Shown here piece by piece: positions 11,401 through 21,542 of a stretch of 37,312 nucleotides of DNA. The notes under the pieces were generated by a model that was given only the letters and a program-made list of their open reading frames with translations, was not told the origin of the DNA and ran no database searches. Position numbers and translations under genes: made by a program. How positions within the stretch are numbered: position 1 is the first letter of the stretch; the number at the start of each line of letters is the position of its first letter. Source of the stretch: Dichomitus squalens LYAD-421 SS1. Its lineage: Eukaryota > Basidiomycota > Agaricomycetes > Polyporales > Polyporaceae. The stretch covers positions 1 through 37,312 of the forward strand of contig NW_006766990.1 in the NCBI RefSeq assembly GCF_000275845.1. The letters are read 5' to 3'.

Positions 11401-12550
11401 CTTCACAAATTCGATCTTCCGCAACATCGTCATCTCGCTGCTTGCGACACTCGGTCTATATATTCTGGCTTCTCTCATTTTCGTACGTGTCATACTCCGC
11501 ACTAATCACCGCTGTGTGGCCCTGATACGTGTTGATAGTTCGAGCCATGGCACATGATCACGTCGTTCGTTCAGTATCTGCTCATGGCGCCTTCATACAT
11601 CTCGGTCCTCAACGTCTACGCTGTGCGTTTATTGCTCCCGGATGAATCATGCTGAGTCACGCTGATCCCCGTCTGTAACAGTTCGCGAACGTTCAGTGCG
11701 TGCACTTAATTAATCTTAATTGTGCCGTGGGGTTCGGAAGTATGCTCACCTAATCCTCGCTGTACCCCGCATTCCGCAGCGACGTCTCGTGGGGTACGAA
11801 GGGAGACAACAAGATATCAACTGACCTGGGCGTCGTCAAGACCGCCGGGAACAAGAACGAAGTCGAGGTTGTAGTGCCTACCGCGGAGACGGACATCAAT
11901 GCGGCGTATGAGGACGCGATCCATATGCTGTCCACTAAGCCGCCCAAGCAGGAGTCCAAGCCCGATCCGCAGACGCAGCAGGAAGACTACTACAAGAGTT
12001 TCAGGACGAAGTACGTGCTCGTTCCGCATATGCCCGATGTGGTCGTGCACGAGGTGACTAATTGCTATGCACTTCTCACCTAGTGTGAGTTTCAGGTGTT
12101 ATCTGTGCTCTAGGTGAGGTGATCCCGGTACTGACCGCTGCTGGCACACAACAAGGTGCTCCTCTGGTGGACGCTCTCCAACGTGAGTACGCGTCCCTCT
12201 ATATCCGGTTTCAATGATTGACCCAAGACGATCATGTTACAGGCTCTACTCGCAGCGATCATTGTGTATGTGTTACATCCGTTACCCCGGACATGATCTC
12301 GCTCGGCTAATCCCGACATCGACATCGCAGCACCGCAACAGGCAAAGCGTCCGACAAAGGCGCGCACAACACTGTCAACGGCTACATGGCGTTCATCCTC
12401 TTCTCCGTCGCCGGTCTCGCGCGTACGTAGCTCGCTTCTTCGCTTCTGGCTTCGAACTATGCAGTGCGGTAATGCTGACGTCGCCTTCTAGTCATTCGGT
12501 TCATCGGTTCGACAACGTACATGCTTATCCGTCTCTTCGCCGGCGAATAA
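8457..12550 (+). CDS. Chitin synthase, division 1, class III-like
   Basis: Integral plasma-membrane GT2 enzyme that polymerises UDP-GlcNAc into cell-wall chitin; predicted 920 aa. Exons: 8457-8477, 8968-9936, 9995-10049, 10111-10736, 10798-10977, 11037-11255, 11324-11482, 11539-11622, 11682-11695, 11780-12014, 12156-12182, 12243-12265, 12331-12422, 12492-12550. Residues 1-180 are a Y/P/H/Q-rich disordered tail. Chitin_synth_1N starts near [18 protein letters not shown] (about 183). The catalytic core includes SDGRQKIN (~305), [11 protein letters not shown] (~400), [14 protein letters not shown] (~524) and [11 protein letters not shown] (564-574). It is followed by about seven TM helices. Conserved class III blocks ([57 protein letters not shown]) support the class. 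The 21-nt first exon (MSHFPPE) is my inference: it has a perfect donor (GAG/GTGAGT) and the right phase, but it leaves a 490-nt first intron. The body of the gene is certain; the start is about 70 percent. Confidence 0.95.
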
Positions 12551-13143
12551 GGGGCTCGATGCACGCAGGTACAGACAGGTACGCTTCCCACTGACGTCTG
12601 TCAGTCGTCAGGACTGGCACGCTGTTGCATGGACGTTTTGCACGCTCTTCTCCGCTCGGACTCTGGCTTCTTTCTGTGTCTCTTTCCTCGTGTTTCGATT
12701 GCTGTTCCGAGCTACGAACAATCATGAAGTAACGTTACAAGTGGTGCTACATCTGCTTCTGCTATCGATACCCTGTGTGCTTGACTAGCTATTATTAGTG
12801 GTATACAGTAGGAGGGTGCTGTCATAAGAATATCGACGATCATATCTCACATTGAACTACCTCACCGAGAGCAAACGACTACGGCCATGACGAAATCATG
12901 CGGGACCCGAATATATGACGAAAAAAATACAAGGGAACCATTTCGAAATCCGAAGCGAAAGGGAGCATGAGTGGCGGGGAGATAGGACGATACGCCGTAC
13001 TGTCGCGCCACAACGCCGGGAATGGGTATCGAGCGTCGTGTCAAGATAGAGTTGGCCTAAGGGCTGGCGTCGAGGGGATTGTGGCCTATCGCAGGCCTCG
13101 GCCTGCCAAAGCCCCGAATTGGCCGTACTCAGCGGTCAGCTTG
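12551..13143. other. Intergenic, convergent 3' ends
   Basis: Between the chitin synthase stop (+) and the stop of the small minus-strand gene. No family resemblance in any frame; presumed 3' untranslated sequence from both sides. Confidence 0.45.
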
Positions 13144-13918
13144 TCATGATGAACGCTTTGCCTGCGCAAAGATAGGTAAATAGACACTGTCAGCGCCTGC
13201 TCTGCTGGGCCCCGCAGGGATACAGGGATATGGCGCATGGGCGTGAACATACCTTCGACCGCTTCGGAACGAGTAGGAGGACAGCGTCCTCGTCCTCTGA
13301 CGTCGGATAACGCGCGAGGGTTAATGTACGCGAGGCGGGCGACGACGTTGCGGACATCTGTAAGGGCGGAAACGTGGCCGGCTATGAGTACTGGACGCCA
13401 CAGCAGGCACCCCAAACGTGGTGGCCACTGACCATGGCTAGTGCCCCGGGCGCGGCGGTCGAGATTTGTCTTTGTTGCGTAATGCGCAACGCCGAGTTGA
13501 GCTGTCGACAGAATACGAGGCCCCGATCAGCAAACAATAGTACGACGAACGGGTGGCGTCGACTCGGAGTCGCGGCTGTGGCGCAGGCATGTTGTGCGAC
13601 TCCGAGCGAGCTGTGGGGAGGTGCGCGTACCTTGGCTTCGCTCGCGCCCTTTGTCCTGCCGAGGTTGCCGTAGTGGACCATGTCGTTCGTGACCATGGTC
13701 ATCGTGGGGAAGGCAGACAATGAATGCGCCAGGCTCGGCAGCGCCGCGATGCTGGGCGTTGCGGGAAGTGGCCCAGGCGTGCGCGAGCTCGAGGGGTTCG
13801 CGGTAGCGTTCATTGTGCAGGGCGCAGGAGGGTGTGGGAGCGAGCGGGACCACGAGGACGTGGCGGAGGAAAGAGAGGAGCCCGAGGAGAAGGATGTTGA
13901 TGTGGTGGAGGTAGACAT
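13144..13918 (-). CDS. Small serine-rich protein of unknown function, four exons
   Basis: I do not recognise this family. A phase-0 chain of four exons reads as a 159-aa protein: 13631-13918, 13433-13501, 13253-13357 and 13144-13161. Each junction is in phase 0 with good donors (AAG/GTACGC, ATG/GTCAGT, AAG/GTATGT). The N-terminal third is Ser/Thr/Pro-rich (STSTTSTSFSSGSS) and looks disordered. The middle carries SLAHSLSAFPTMTMVTNDM and VHYGNLGRTKGASEAK, then LNSALRITQQRQIST. The end is acidic then basic (TSEDEDAVLLLVPKRSKAKRSS). No signal peptide or TM segment is evident, so it is likely intracellular, perhaps nuclear given the basic tail. The start at 13918 is the ATG following stops in the 5' direction of the serine tract; an ATG 37 codons further up is possible. 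The last exon codes only five residues. Confidence 0.55.
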
Positions 13919-14820
13919 AGAGACGGGCTGGTTGGGAGGGCTGGGACGCGTTGTGGGATTTGAAACGAACAAAGGATGGTGCAGATGGCCGGGTTCATAT
14001 GAAAGCGCCACGAACGCGCACTGCCGCACGACGCACTATGCGCCTGGCAAATAAAGACAGGGCAGAGAACGGCGCAGTCGCCTCACATCCGAGACGCGCA
14101 AACATACACCCTGTCTTCTCGCCCGGATATGGCCATACTGTCCCCGCGCCGGCGTCCGCCCGTGACAAGTCTTCCTCTTTCCGCGGCCCTCGTCAGGATT
14201 CCGAGCTTTTCTTTCTCCTGCCTTTTCCCGACCCTCCCGATAATCCGTATACGCACGTCAGCGGGCGCCCCTTGACCGTGTATTCTCCCGACGTCCTCGC
14301 ATTTCTTTTCTTTTCGAATGGGCTACAAGCAACAGCCACTCACCGCCACGCGTTCCAGAGCCTGTGCGAAAGTACCTCCGGCATCGCAAGAAGTCGCGAA
14401 GCACGCGCAGGTCCGGCCCAACAGCCTATAGATTATCTTGATATCTTGGGTCTAATACACGGCTCCGAGCACCCGAGCGATATTGCCTCGCCCAGCAGTC
14501 CCTCTCGCAAAGTCAGTCCCAGATGCCTAGATGCGGAGTCAGATACGCGCAAAGCGCACGGCGCCTTCTCGCTCGCGCTCGCACGCGCCACCCGAACCAC
14601 ACACCTGTGCGCGGGATCGTGATTCCGACGAGCGACAGCGACACGCCTCGAGCACTCGCATGCCCTGCCTCGAGCCGCATTGGTCCATGCGGGCGACCCA
14701 AGTTCCGTTATCGAGACGCACCCTCCGCCGCGCCCTCCGGCTGCGCGCACCCGCGCATCCGCGCGTATCCTACCATCGCGTCCCTCCCCTCCCGTTTTCT
14801 CGTTGGTCCGCTCGTTAGAG
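13919..14820. promoter_or_regulatory. Upstream region of the small serine-rich gene
   Basis: About 900 nt, very GC-rich to the right (14480-14820). Long open frames on both strands there are composition artefacts, since several overlap antisense and none resembles a protein family. It likely contains the promoter of the 13918 gene and the 3' region of the F-box-like gene. Confidence 0.4.
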
Positions 14821-16099
14821 TTAGAGGGTGCGCCAGAGGACGTCGCTCCCGGGAGCCCGGCCCATATGGCGTACGTGCTGCCACTCGCCCTCATGGGTCA
14901 TGTACCAGTTGATGCGGGTCTGCCCAATCCAGAAGATGACCTGTTGCAACGCGGGGGCGTAGATGCGGAAGTCGAGCAGCACCGCACGAAGCATCCACTC
15001 GGGGACTTGCGCTTCCCACCGCGAGATGTCGAACTCGATCACCTCCAGCGCGGGGAGGTCCATTAGGCAGCGATGGATGACGTCCCACTGTGTGGGTTCG
15101 TGTTTGCGAATGGCGACAATGGCGAAGGGCGAAAGGATGGGAAAGAGCATACGTCAGCGAAGCACGTTCGTTTGTCTCTGCGTAACCTTCCTAGGCTCTA
15201 GCTACTTCCTCCCGCCAGAGCTGAAAATAACTCGGCTCGCCGCGCCTCTGGCCATCTGGATAACCCGAAAAGCGAAGGGAGCACGAACTCACCTCGCACG
15301 ATGGCAGTGGAAGCACGCCGAGATACCGAAGCTTGGGCGCGAAGACCGCGGTCGAGACCAGCTGGAGCGTCTCCATGAGCAGTTGGACCGGCATCCCCAT
15401 CACACTCAAGCTGCGAAGCCCCTTCATGATCTTGGTGAGATCCGCTACTACGGTCGGCAGGATGGGAGCGGTGTCGTCATCCAGGACCACCTGGAGCCGC
15501 GCAAGGGGACAACCAAGCAGCTCTGCGACGACGAGCACTGGGCCGCTGTACGTCACCAGTGCACCGAGCGCGGCGGGGGGCAGCGGGCAGGGCGGGCCGT
15601 CCTCGTTCGAGTCGCACGTGTTCAGGACCTGCAGCTTGTGCTGCTTCTCAAGGAACGCAACCATGTGCGCATCCCAGGGGAGGCGGAGGTTCGCCTCGCG
15701 CAATTGGAACCTGATATCCTCGTGGTCAAGCACCCACGAGTGCGCGACAAGCGGATCGTGGATGATGAGCGATTCGAGGTTGACGGTCATTGTGAGCGCA
15801 ACCTGGACAGTGAGCCAGAACTGTGCGGGCGCCGTACCAAGGCTCGTGCGGGCATTGGTGCGGCGGGGATCCTGATAGAGAATAAAGCGTTTAACTAGGA
15901 GGGCACGGAGGCCGTCGCGGAGCATGAGGGAATGGCAGCCAACGAGTGCGGCCTCGGCGTCGCGGAGCACGACACATTCGTATATTCGGGGCTCCGCGGC
16001 CCGCTGAAGGGCCTTAGTCGTGCGAGAGAGGGTGAGTAGGTCACGCGTGGCGAGATAGGATGCGATCGCGCTGTAAATTTCGGGAGGTAATTGGACCAT
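14821..16099 (-). CDS. F-box-like / leucine-rich protein
   Basis: Two exons (15293-16099 and 14821-15087) give a 357-aa protein. The N-terminus LPPEIYSAIASYLATRDLLTLSRTTKALQ is a typical F-box-like helix trio (LPxEI, then a leucine-rich second helix) at residues 4-32. It is followed by LRALLVKRFIL, VNLESLIIHD, LQVLNTCDSN and LRSLSVMGMPV, which are spaced like the irregular LRR segments of the hugely expanded Agaricomycete F-box families. Such proteins are predicted substrate adaptors of SCF (Skp1-Cullin-F-box) ubiquitin ligases. The phase-0 join PSCE/WDVIHRCLMDLPALEVIEF restores a leucine-rich C-terminus (ending DVLWRTL) and skips an intervening stop. The 205-nt intron is long for this window, so the splice model is the weak point. 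Substrate unknown. Confidence 0.8.
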
Positions 16100-16942
16100 T
16101 GTTCGGCTGCGGCTAACTGACGGGAGTGTGTTAGTTCGCAGGAAATCATGGGCGGGTTCGAGATTTTACCTGCACCCTCTGGGGAATACGCGTGAACGAG
16201 ATCAGCTTGTCCAGCTCTAGGATGAGGCGCTGAACAGTGACGTAGATTTCTAATGAATTCGTGTCAGGCTCAGCGCATAGATGGACCGTAGGGTAAACCG
16301 ATAGTGGGAAGCATGATAACAAGAGATATTTCCAAAACGATGCTACAAGACCCTGTGGAACGGTCACCTGTAAGATGACTCTCTCACTTGAGATGATGCA
16401 ATACATCGGTAAGCGGCATGTGCAGTCTCAAGTGGTCTAGAACAAGCTCATGAAACCTGCACGTAACGACGTTCCCAAGCGGAGAATCTCGATCTAGCGA
16501 CGAGCGTTCAAGTTCTACGCGTTATAGTTTCGTTGGCCAACCAAGTCCAAGGAATTGCTTGAACTCTATCGCGGTGAAACCAATTGAATAGAAACAGTTC
16601 AAGGATGGCATCAGGATCGTTATGGGACCCATGACGTAGAATGTTGTAGAAAATGTTCGGTATCCGCTCCAGAGGGCTGGCCTGCGACGCACTTGTAAGC
16701 TAAGTCGCGGGGATACAGTTGTACGCCGATGGTAGAATCTCTGGAGGTTATTCTGACTTCTCCCCAGACAATACGGTGCATACATCTATGCTCGCTGTCT
16801 AGGCTTCGATCGCGCCTGAGTGTTCTGCTGTTATATGTATAGGCCCCTCGATACTGTTCGGTAATGGATACCACGAGAAGCTCCAGTATCTGGCCGACTA
16901 GGCTCGGAAACAGCAGCTACTTCGCTTTCAAAAACGTTTGTC
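16100..16942. other. Unassigned stretch upstream of the F-box-like gene
   Basis: No gene I can support. A minus-strand frame at 16172-16406 has a protein-like run (YVTVQRLILELDKLISF) that ends at a GTAAAA donor 70 nt above the F-box-like ATG. It may be a 5' leader exon or a decayed neighbour. The remainder is AT-richer than the surrounding genes and looks intergenic. Confidence 0.3.
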
Positions 16943-17410
16943 TTATGCGTGCGTTTGGTCTCCCGGGAGAGCGGAGGCAATGCGATCAGCGAACTTGTCG
17001 CCAAGGGATAAACGGAGCACTTGATACGATGCTTGGATAAGTCCAAGAATCTAGGCAGGCTCACACTCCTCCCTGCCACTTGAGAAGCATTTGCTGAATT
17101 CGGTACTCACCTGAGCCACAAGTTCCCGTTTCGGAAAATGACCGGAGAAAGCGAGCGCTCGGACCCTAGGGACGACAACACCGACATCATGTTCAGTGAA
17201 GGGCCCTCAGGAAGCAACGGGCCAGAAAATACGCACGCACGAAGTTAGTGCAGGCGAGCAGGTGAGGGCAGTCGAGGAATGTCTCGCACGCGGTGGAGCT
17301 GCCAAGTCTTTCGAGCTTCACGGGCTCTTGTATGGCTGTGACAACGCTGGCCGCTTGTGAATCCGTTCCCCCGAAGTCGATGGAAATAATACCGCGTTGT
17401 ACACTGACAA
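16943..17410 (-). pseudogene. Coding-like trace, possible small gene or gene remnant
   Basis: Three minus-strand segments join in phase: one ending ...TACETFLDCPHLLACTNFVRA at about 17239, one of about 54 nt (17107-17160, VRALAFSGHFPKRELVAQ), and 16943-17050 (ILGLIQASYQVLRLSLGDKF to a TAA). Splice sites are plausible (GC/GTATTT, CCCTAG, CAG/GTGAGT, GCCTAG). The leucine/cysteine pattern resembles the C-terminal parts of F-box-like/LRR proteins such as the neighbour at 14821-16099. I see no clean start codon and no recognisable domain, so this could be a 5'-degenerate paralogue or chance. Low confidence. Confidence 0.25.
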
Positions 17411-17624
17411 AGGATGTTGTCGACGGCCGTGACAGCGGGGAAAGTGGAGGTGAACGGAGGAAGAAAGGACGCGGCGGCTGCGGCAGACGCCCAAGGAGAC
17501 GGCGTAAAAGACGCTAAGACAAGTCACGGTCGCGTCCCGAAGACTGCCGTCGCGCTTTGATCCCCATCGCCCACGATCCACTCACTTCATAGTCCCCGTA
17601 TCCTCCACTCCACGCGTCTTCACG
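17411..17624. promoter_or_regulatory. EB1 upstream region
   Basis: Short gene-free gap containing a purine-rich, GC-rich tract (about 17450-17515) followed by a CT-rich leader up to the EB1 start codon at 17625. Presumed promoter and 5' UTR. Confidence 0.4.
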
Positions 17625-18733
17625 ATGGGAGAATCTCGTACGGAACTTCTTGCCTGGCTCAACGACCTCCTCCAGATCAACTACCAAAAAGTTGAACAAT
17701 GCGGGACCGGTGGCGCGTACTGTCAGGTCATAGACTCGATCTACGGTCTGTCCCCCCCTCTACATAGTACTCCGGGCAGCAGGTTGGTAACAGAGTCAGC
17801 GTTGGCCCTTGATGCATAGGCGATATGCCCATGAATCGCGTAAAGATGAATGCAAAACAAGAGTACGAGTTTCTCGCCAATTTCAAGATCCTCCAGAATT
17901 CCTTCGTCAAGCACAAGATCGAAAGGGTATATCTTCGTTTCGAACACTGCTTTAGCCTTATCTCACACAACACAGCCTATCCCAGTAGAACGTTTGGTAA
18001 AGTGCAAGATGCAGTACGTCCCTCCCTTCATTTCTACAGTCACGCGCGCCCAACCCATGCCCTTATCACCTTCTAGGGACAACCTCGAGTTCTTGCAGTG
18101 GATCAAGCGCTTTTGGGACACCAACTATGGTGGACAGGGCTACGACCCCGTTGCGCGGAGACGTGGCGTTCCGACCGACACCCCCGCTACTATCGCCCCT
18201 CTCGCTCCCTCAACGTCTCGCACGGCTGGCGGCCTGCACGCCGGAGGGGCGCGAGCAGGCGGGCGCACGCCAGTTACCGGTCACCGTGCGGGCTCCACGC
18301 AACCAAATGAGGCCCTTCAGAACTTGCAGGCCCAGCTGAGGGAGATGAACGCGCATCTGGAGGGTCTCGAGAAGGAGCGTGACTTCTACTTCGCGAAGGT
18401 GAGTACTGCCTCCCGGGAACACCCGTGCGCCCTCTACTACTACTGCACCCGTCCTTTCCTCGTTCTCGTTGTATCTTGTGTTTCCGGGAAATGGTACTGA
18501 CGCGACTCGGACTAGTTGCGCGACATCGAGATCATTGTCCAGCAACAGCTCGAGACGCTGCAAGCAGAGGACAGGGACGATCCGATTCTACGGGAGGTTC
18601 AGAAGATTCTATACTCGACGGAGGTGAAATTTTTCCGATGTCTTCCCACATCGTTCGCTCATCACGCCATCGTGCTACCTAGGAGGGCTTCGAGGTGCCA
18701 GAAGGCACGGTCGACGAGGAGGAGACGTTCTAA
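17625..18733 (+). CDS. EB1/Bim1/Mal3 family microtubule plus-end protein
   Basis: Predicted 248-aa plus-end tracking protein that binds growing microtubule ends and recruits other tip factors. Exons: 17625-17745, 17820-17926, 17976-18013, 18077-18398, 18516-18623, 18683-18733. The calponin-homology domain spans about residues 1-115: [78 protein letters not shown], then [15 protein letters not shown]-rich linker (about 118-172) precedes the EB1 homology coiled coil: [40 protein letters not shown], and [16 protein letters not shown]. The last exon gives an acidic tail ending EEETF, similar in character to the EEY/F tail bound by CAP-Gly domains in other EB proteins. Length and domain order are normal for fungal EB1. 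The start is unambiguous. Confidence 0.96.
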
Positions 18734-19614
18734 TCATGTCACAGCAGATGGCATACCATGGCCGGTTGAAGAGTTGCGATGAGAGAGAAGTATACGCCTC
18801 CCCCCCAATTATATTCCCATTTAGTCTTCAACCCACTGTCCGCACTCTGGTCGAACCCCAAGTGTATCGTGGCGCCGCGTTCCTTTTGTCCTCCGTAGTT
18901 CTCTAGCTTTGTCTCTGCGTATTCGTCGCTATGTCACTGCGCTTACCAATATCATCTTCCTTAGATGATCATGTATCGTGTCCTGTGCAAGGTACCCTCT
19001 TTGTGAAATCGGGGTTTGCCTGCTCAGCACTGGAACCCGGAATTGCGTGGCTGCAGTAGGTGATCTTACCCACGCCGTACACTGCCGCAGTCACGAATCG
19101 GATGGACTTCGATAATTGAGTGCATCTCGAATTGATCATCGTGCCGAGATGGGCCATCGAACTGCAGGTGCTTGTGGTATTGGCTCTTATGATGATGATT
19201 CACAGCTTTAGGTCGTAGTATGACCGTAGGAAAGGGAAGACCCCTCGGATGCCTGGATTACGATGATAGAGCACACGCAATGCTCTTCCAGTGTATGTGG
19301 ATTGTCTGTCTCTTATTCTCATATATCACACATACGCAGGTAGGGTCGGCCATCCCCCATGTGGCGCGCCCTCCTTCATGACCTGGAAGCTGAAGGTGTT
19401 ACCTCCAAAGTTATAGAGACCGACAGATAGAAGTCTAAGCGCGAGCTCGCCGATACTAGCTAACAGCAAGTCCACGGGCGCGAGGCCACATTTAAGTTAT
19501 CCTTCCCTTTGCGATGTCAACAGTTACGCCTCCAGGCGATTGGGCCGAACGTACCTGACGTACCCACGCACGTCATCATAGCGAAGGCAGAAGCTGACGA
19601 ACCTTAAGTAACAG
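18734..19614. other. Intergenic / unresolved 5' part of membrane protein copy 1
   Basis: The left part is the EB1 3' region. The right part (about 19470-19614) includes a frame reading AIGPNVPDVPTHVIIAKAE that could be the extracellular N-terminal domain of copy 1, ending at a TAA or at an intron (see that entry). I could not place a first exon with an ATG. No other gene is evident. Confidence 0.35.
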
Positions 19615-20512
19615 TTACATTTGGCCAGCGCGCTGTCCAACGCCAACAGATGGTATGGCGGAAGCGATCAACTCAAATGCTTTCGGTATGTTATAAGATT
19701 GTGCGTGAATATGCAGCTTCCTCTCATCTCATACGTAGAACACCCGTTCTACCTCCTGGACTTCAAGCTCCTGCCGAGCGACAAGTATTGCGACCCTCAC
19801 GGGAATTCGACTCAATCAACTACCAGCATGAGTATCCAAGCAACGGCCAGCGGAAGTACTATGCTAGTAATGGGAAGGGACGCTAGTACAGGGGTGCCGA
19901 TGGGAGCGGTCGTGGGTGGCATGGTAGTCGGATTGGTGTTCTTCGCAGTCCTTTGTGTGACTATCCTACTGCTGTGGGAGAGGAGGCGAAACAAATATGC
20001 AAGGCTCCCTGATATCCACAACGGTGAGTAAACTGGATGTTTGCTTCTGGCGCAGAAATAATTCTGAAATGCGCTCAGATCATCAGATACATCCATTCGC
20101 TCATCGTCCCCCGACCCTGGATGCTTCCCCGAACCCCAAGGAGGAGCCATATGGCCAAGTATCGGCACCAGAATCACCCTCAATGGAGGATGTTTCGGAC
20201 GCGGGGGCCACGATACTATCACGCAGCACGCGTGGCCCTCACGGAAGTTGGATCCTTGTCGAATCCCCTCAGCGCGTAGGCTTCGAACTGCGCTCAGCGT
20301 CGCGTCTCATGCAGGAGTCGATGGGTCAACAGGCCTCCTCTTACTCTGCCCATTCCCAGTCATCTGCGCCTTCTACTACGCCGCCACCGCGGTTTAGCAG
20401 ACTAATGGCCGCTGGACTTTTGGCTGCTTTTGGGCGTGCGAGGCCGGCTTGGGCGAAGGGAGAACCGTCTCCTACATCTGAACCACCGCCTATTTACTCG
20501 GAGAATCCATGA
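19615..20512 (+). CDS. Single-pass membrane protein, tandem family copy 1 (5' end unresolved)
   Basis: The supported part covers the membrane-proximal ectodomain (EHPFYLLDFKLLPSDKY), a Ser/Thr stalk, one TM helix (GAVVGGMVVGLVFFAVLCVTILLLW) and a stop-transfer ERRRNK. An intron follows (donor 20024, acceptor before 20079), then a 144-residue cytoplasmic tail ending PPPIYSENP. The tail contains a second mildly hydrophobic block (FSRLMAAGLLAAFGRARP) shared with copy 3. PPIY is a PPxY WW-domain ligand. Two upstream readings are possible: an intron 19549-19614 ending TAACAG, or an unspliced frame with a TAA near 19606 and a 31-nt intron at about 19689-19719. The first keeps the gene intact; the second makes it a pseudogene. 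The family is common in Agaricomycetes, with an N-terminal beta-sandwich-like ectodomain, and its function is unknown. Confidence 0.6.
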
Positions 20513-21003
20513 GACTTGGGATAGAGTACGGACTCATCCGCCTTTGTATACCATATCTGTGCCTTTGCTGTGTGATTGTAGCGCCCTAGATCTTGGATTC
20601 TTACTTCAAGCCCAGGGACCTGGGTGTCCTACTTCGCAATGCATGCTCGCGTGCATGATGCATAAGCGCCCCAGTTCCACAGGGCCACTTCCACAAGTAC
20701 GTCTCTGCTAGGTCGTCCCCTGCCGAGATTCGGTGAAAGGGTAGGACCACGTGCGTTCCGTTCGACTGGTTTCGAGTCTACGTCTTTCCCCTGGTGTACG
20801 TCTGTATTGGATGCTCGTCACTAGTACTCGTATTACACCGACGAACATGATCTTCAGATGACCATCGACCCGCGTGATGTTCGTGGGCCTATGTTATTCA
20901 TTAGCTGGCGCGAGGAGCAAGCTGAGTATGGCCTGTTCCAAACTGGTAGTCTCAAATGCAGAGTATACTGGTGAACGACAAAGTGGTTTAAGGTCATCTC
21001 CTA
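20513..21003. other. Intergenic between membrane protein copy 1 and the MITE
   Basis: No gene seen. It contains the 3' region of copy 1. The right edge ends in the TA dinucleotide that abuts the transposable element. Confidence 0.45.
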
Positions 21004-21054
21004 TGGTGCAGTTCACTTAGAGACCACCACTTTTGTACGCAGTTAAGCGCCGCT
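21004..21054 (+). repeat. Left terminal inverted repeat of the MITE
   Basis: Begins TGGTGCAGTTCACTTAG directly after TA; the inverted counterpart is at 21491-21542. Confidence 0.88.
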
Positions 21055-21490
21055 ATGTAACTTCATCAGATTGTCACGAAACGCTTCCGTTATTTGCCAT
21101 TTGCAAGGATTTGAATAGGGGAACTAATCCCCAAAAGCGATTCTCAATTGGGTCAAAACTGGCGAAGGTGACCTCACCAGTAAGGCCGCAGCACGTGATA
21201 TGGGCGTTTATATACTAAAGAGGTAATCTTTTCATTACATAATGTAGAGAAACGCCCGTTGCCTGTGTCGGCCACTCCCTTGTTGGATCAGCTCGACCGC
21301 AGAGCCTCTGGCATGTTGACCAATGAGATGCCAAGGTATACTAGCTTTAGTGCTTTCAGGAGGAGCACTTCACCACTGCTGAACATAATCAATAAGTCTA
21401 AGGTCGCAGTGATACACAACAGGCTGTATTGGTATTGTGAGGGGGTCAAAGCCGTTGAACCTAACCTAAGGCCAAGTCACGTGACACTTG

Positions 21491-21542
21491 AGCGCGCGCC
21501 TAACTGCGTACAACATTGGTGGTGACTAAGTGAACTGCACCA
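21491..21542 (-). repeat. Right terminal inverted repeat of the MITE
   Basis: On the minus strand it begins with the same 17 bases as the left repeat and is followed on the plus strand by TA. It differs from the left end at about five positions plus one single-base gap. Confidence 0.88.

Larger units (their letters stand above)
21004..21542. mobile_element. MITE-like non-autonomous DNA transposon with TA target duplication
   Basis: A 539-bp element bounded by terminal inverted repeats of 51-52 bp (21004-21054 and 21491-21542). The outer 17 bases, TGGTGCAGTTCACTTAG, are identical at both ends, and about 46 of 52 positions match overall. Both ends are flanked by TA (21002-21003 and 21543-21544), consistent with the target-site duplication of Tc1/mariner-type elements. 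No transposase-like frame is present inside, so it would have to be mobilised by an autonomous relative elsewhere. The interior is AT-richer than its surroundings and carries two CACGTG sites (21192-21197, and within the palindrome GTCACGTGAC at 21476-21485). Seen directly: the TIRs and TA flanks. Inferred: superfamily assignment. Confidence 0.85.

Noticed and set aside
13951..14894. Long overlapping open frames on both strands (223 aa plus, 153 aa minus)
   Set aside because: They overlap antisense in a GC-rich stretch with few stops, have Arg/Ala/Pro-dominated composition and no family resemblance or splice support.
21190..21260. GGGCGTTT / AAACGCCC inverted pair inside the MITE
   Set aside because: Only 8 matching bases about 40 nt apart; not distinguishable from chance and unrelated to the real terminal repeats.
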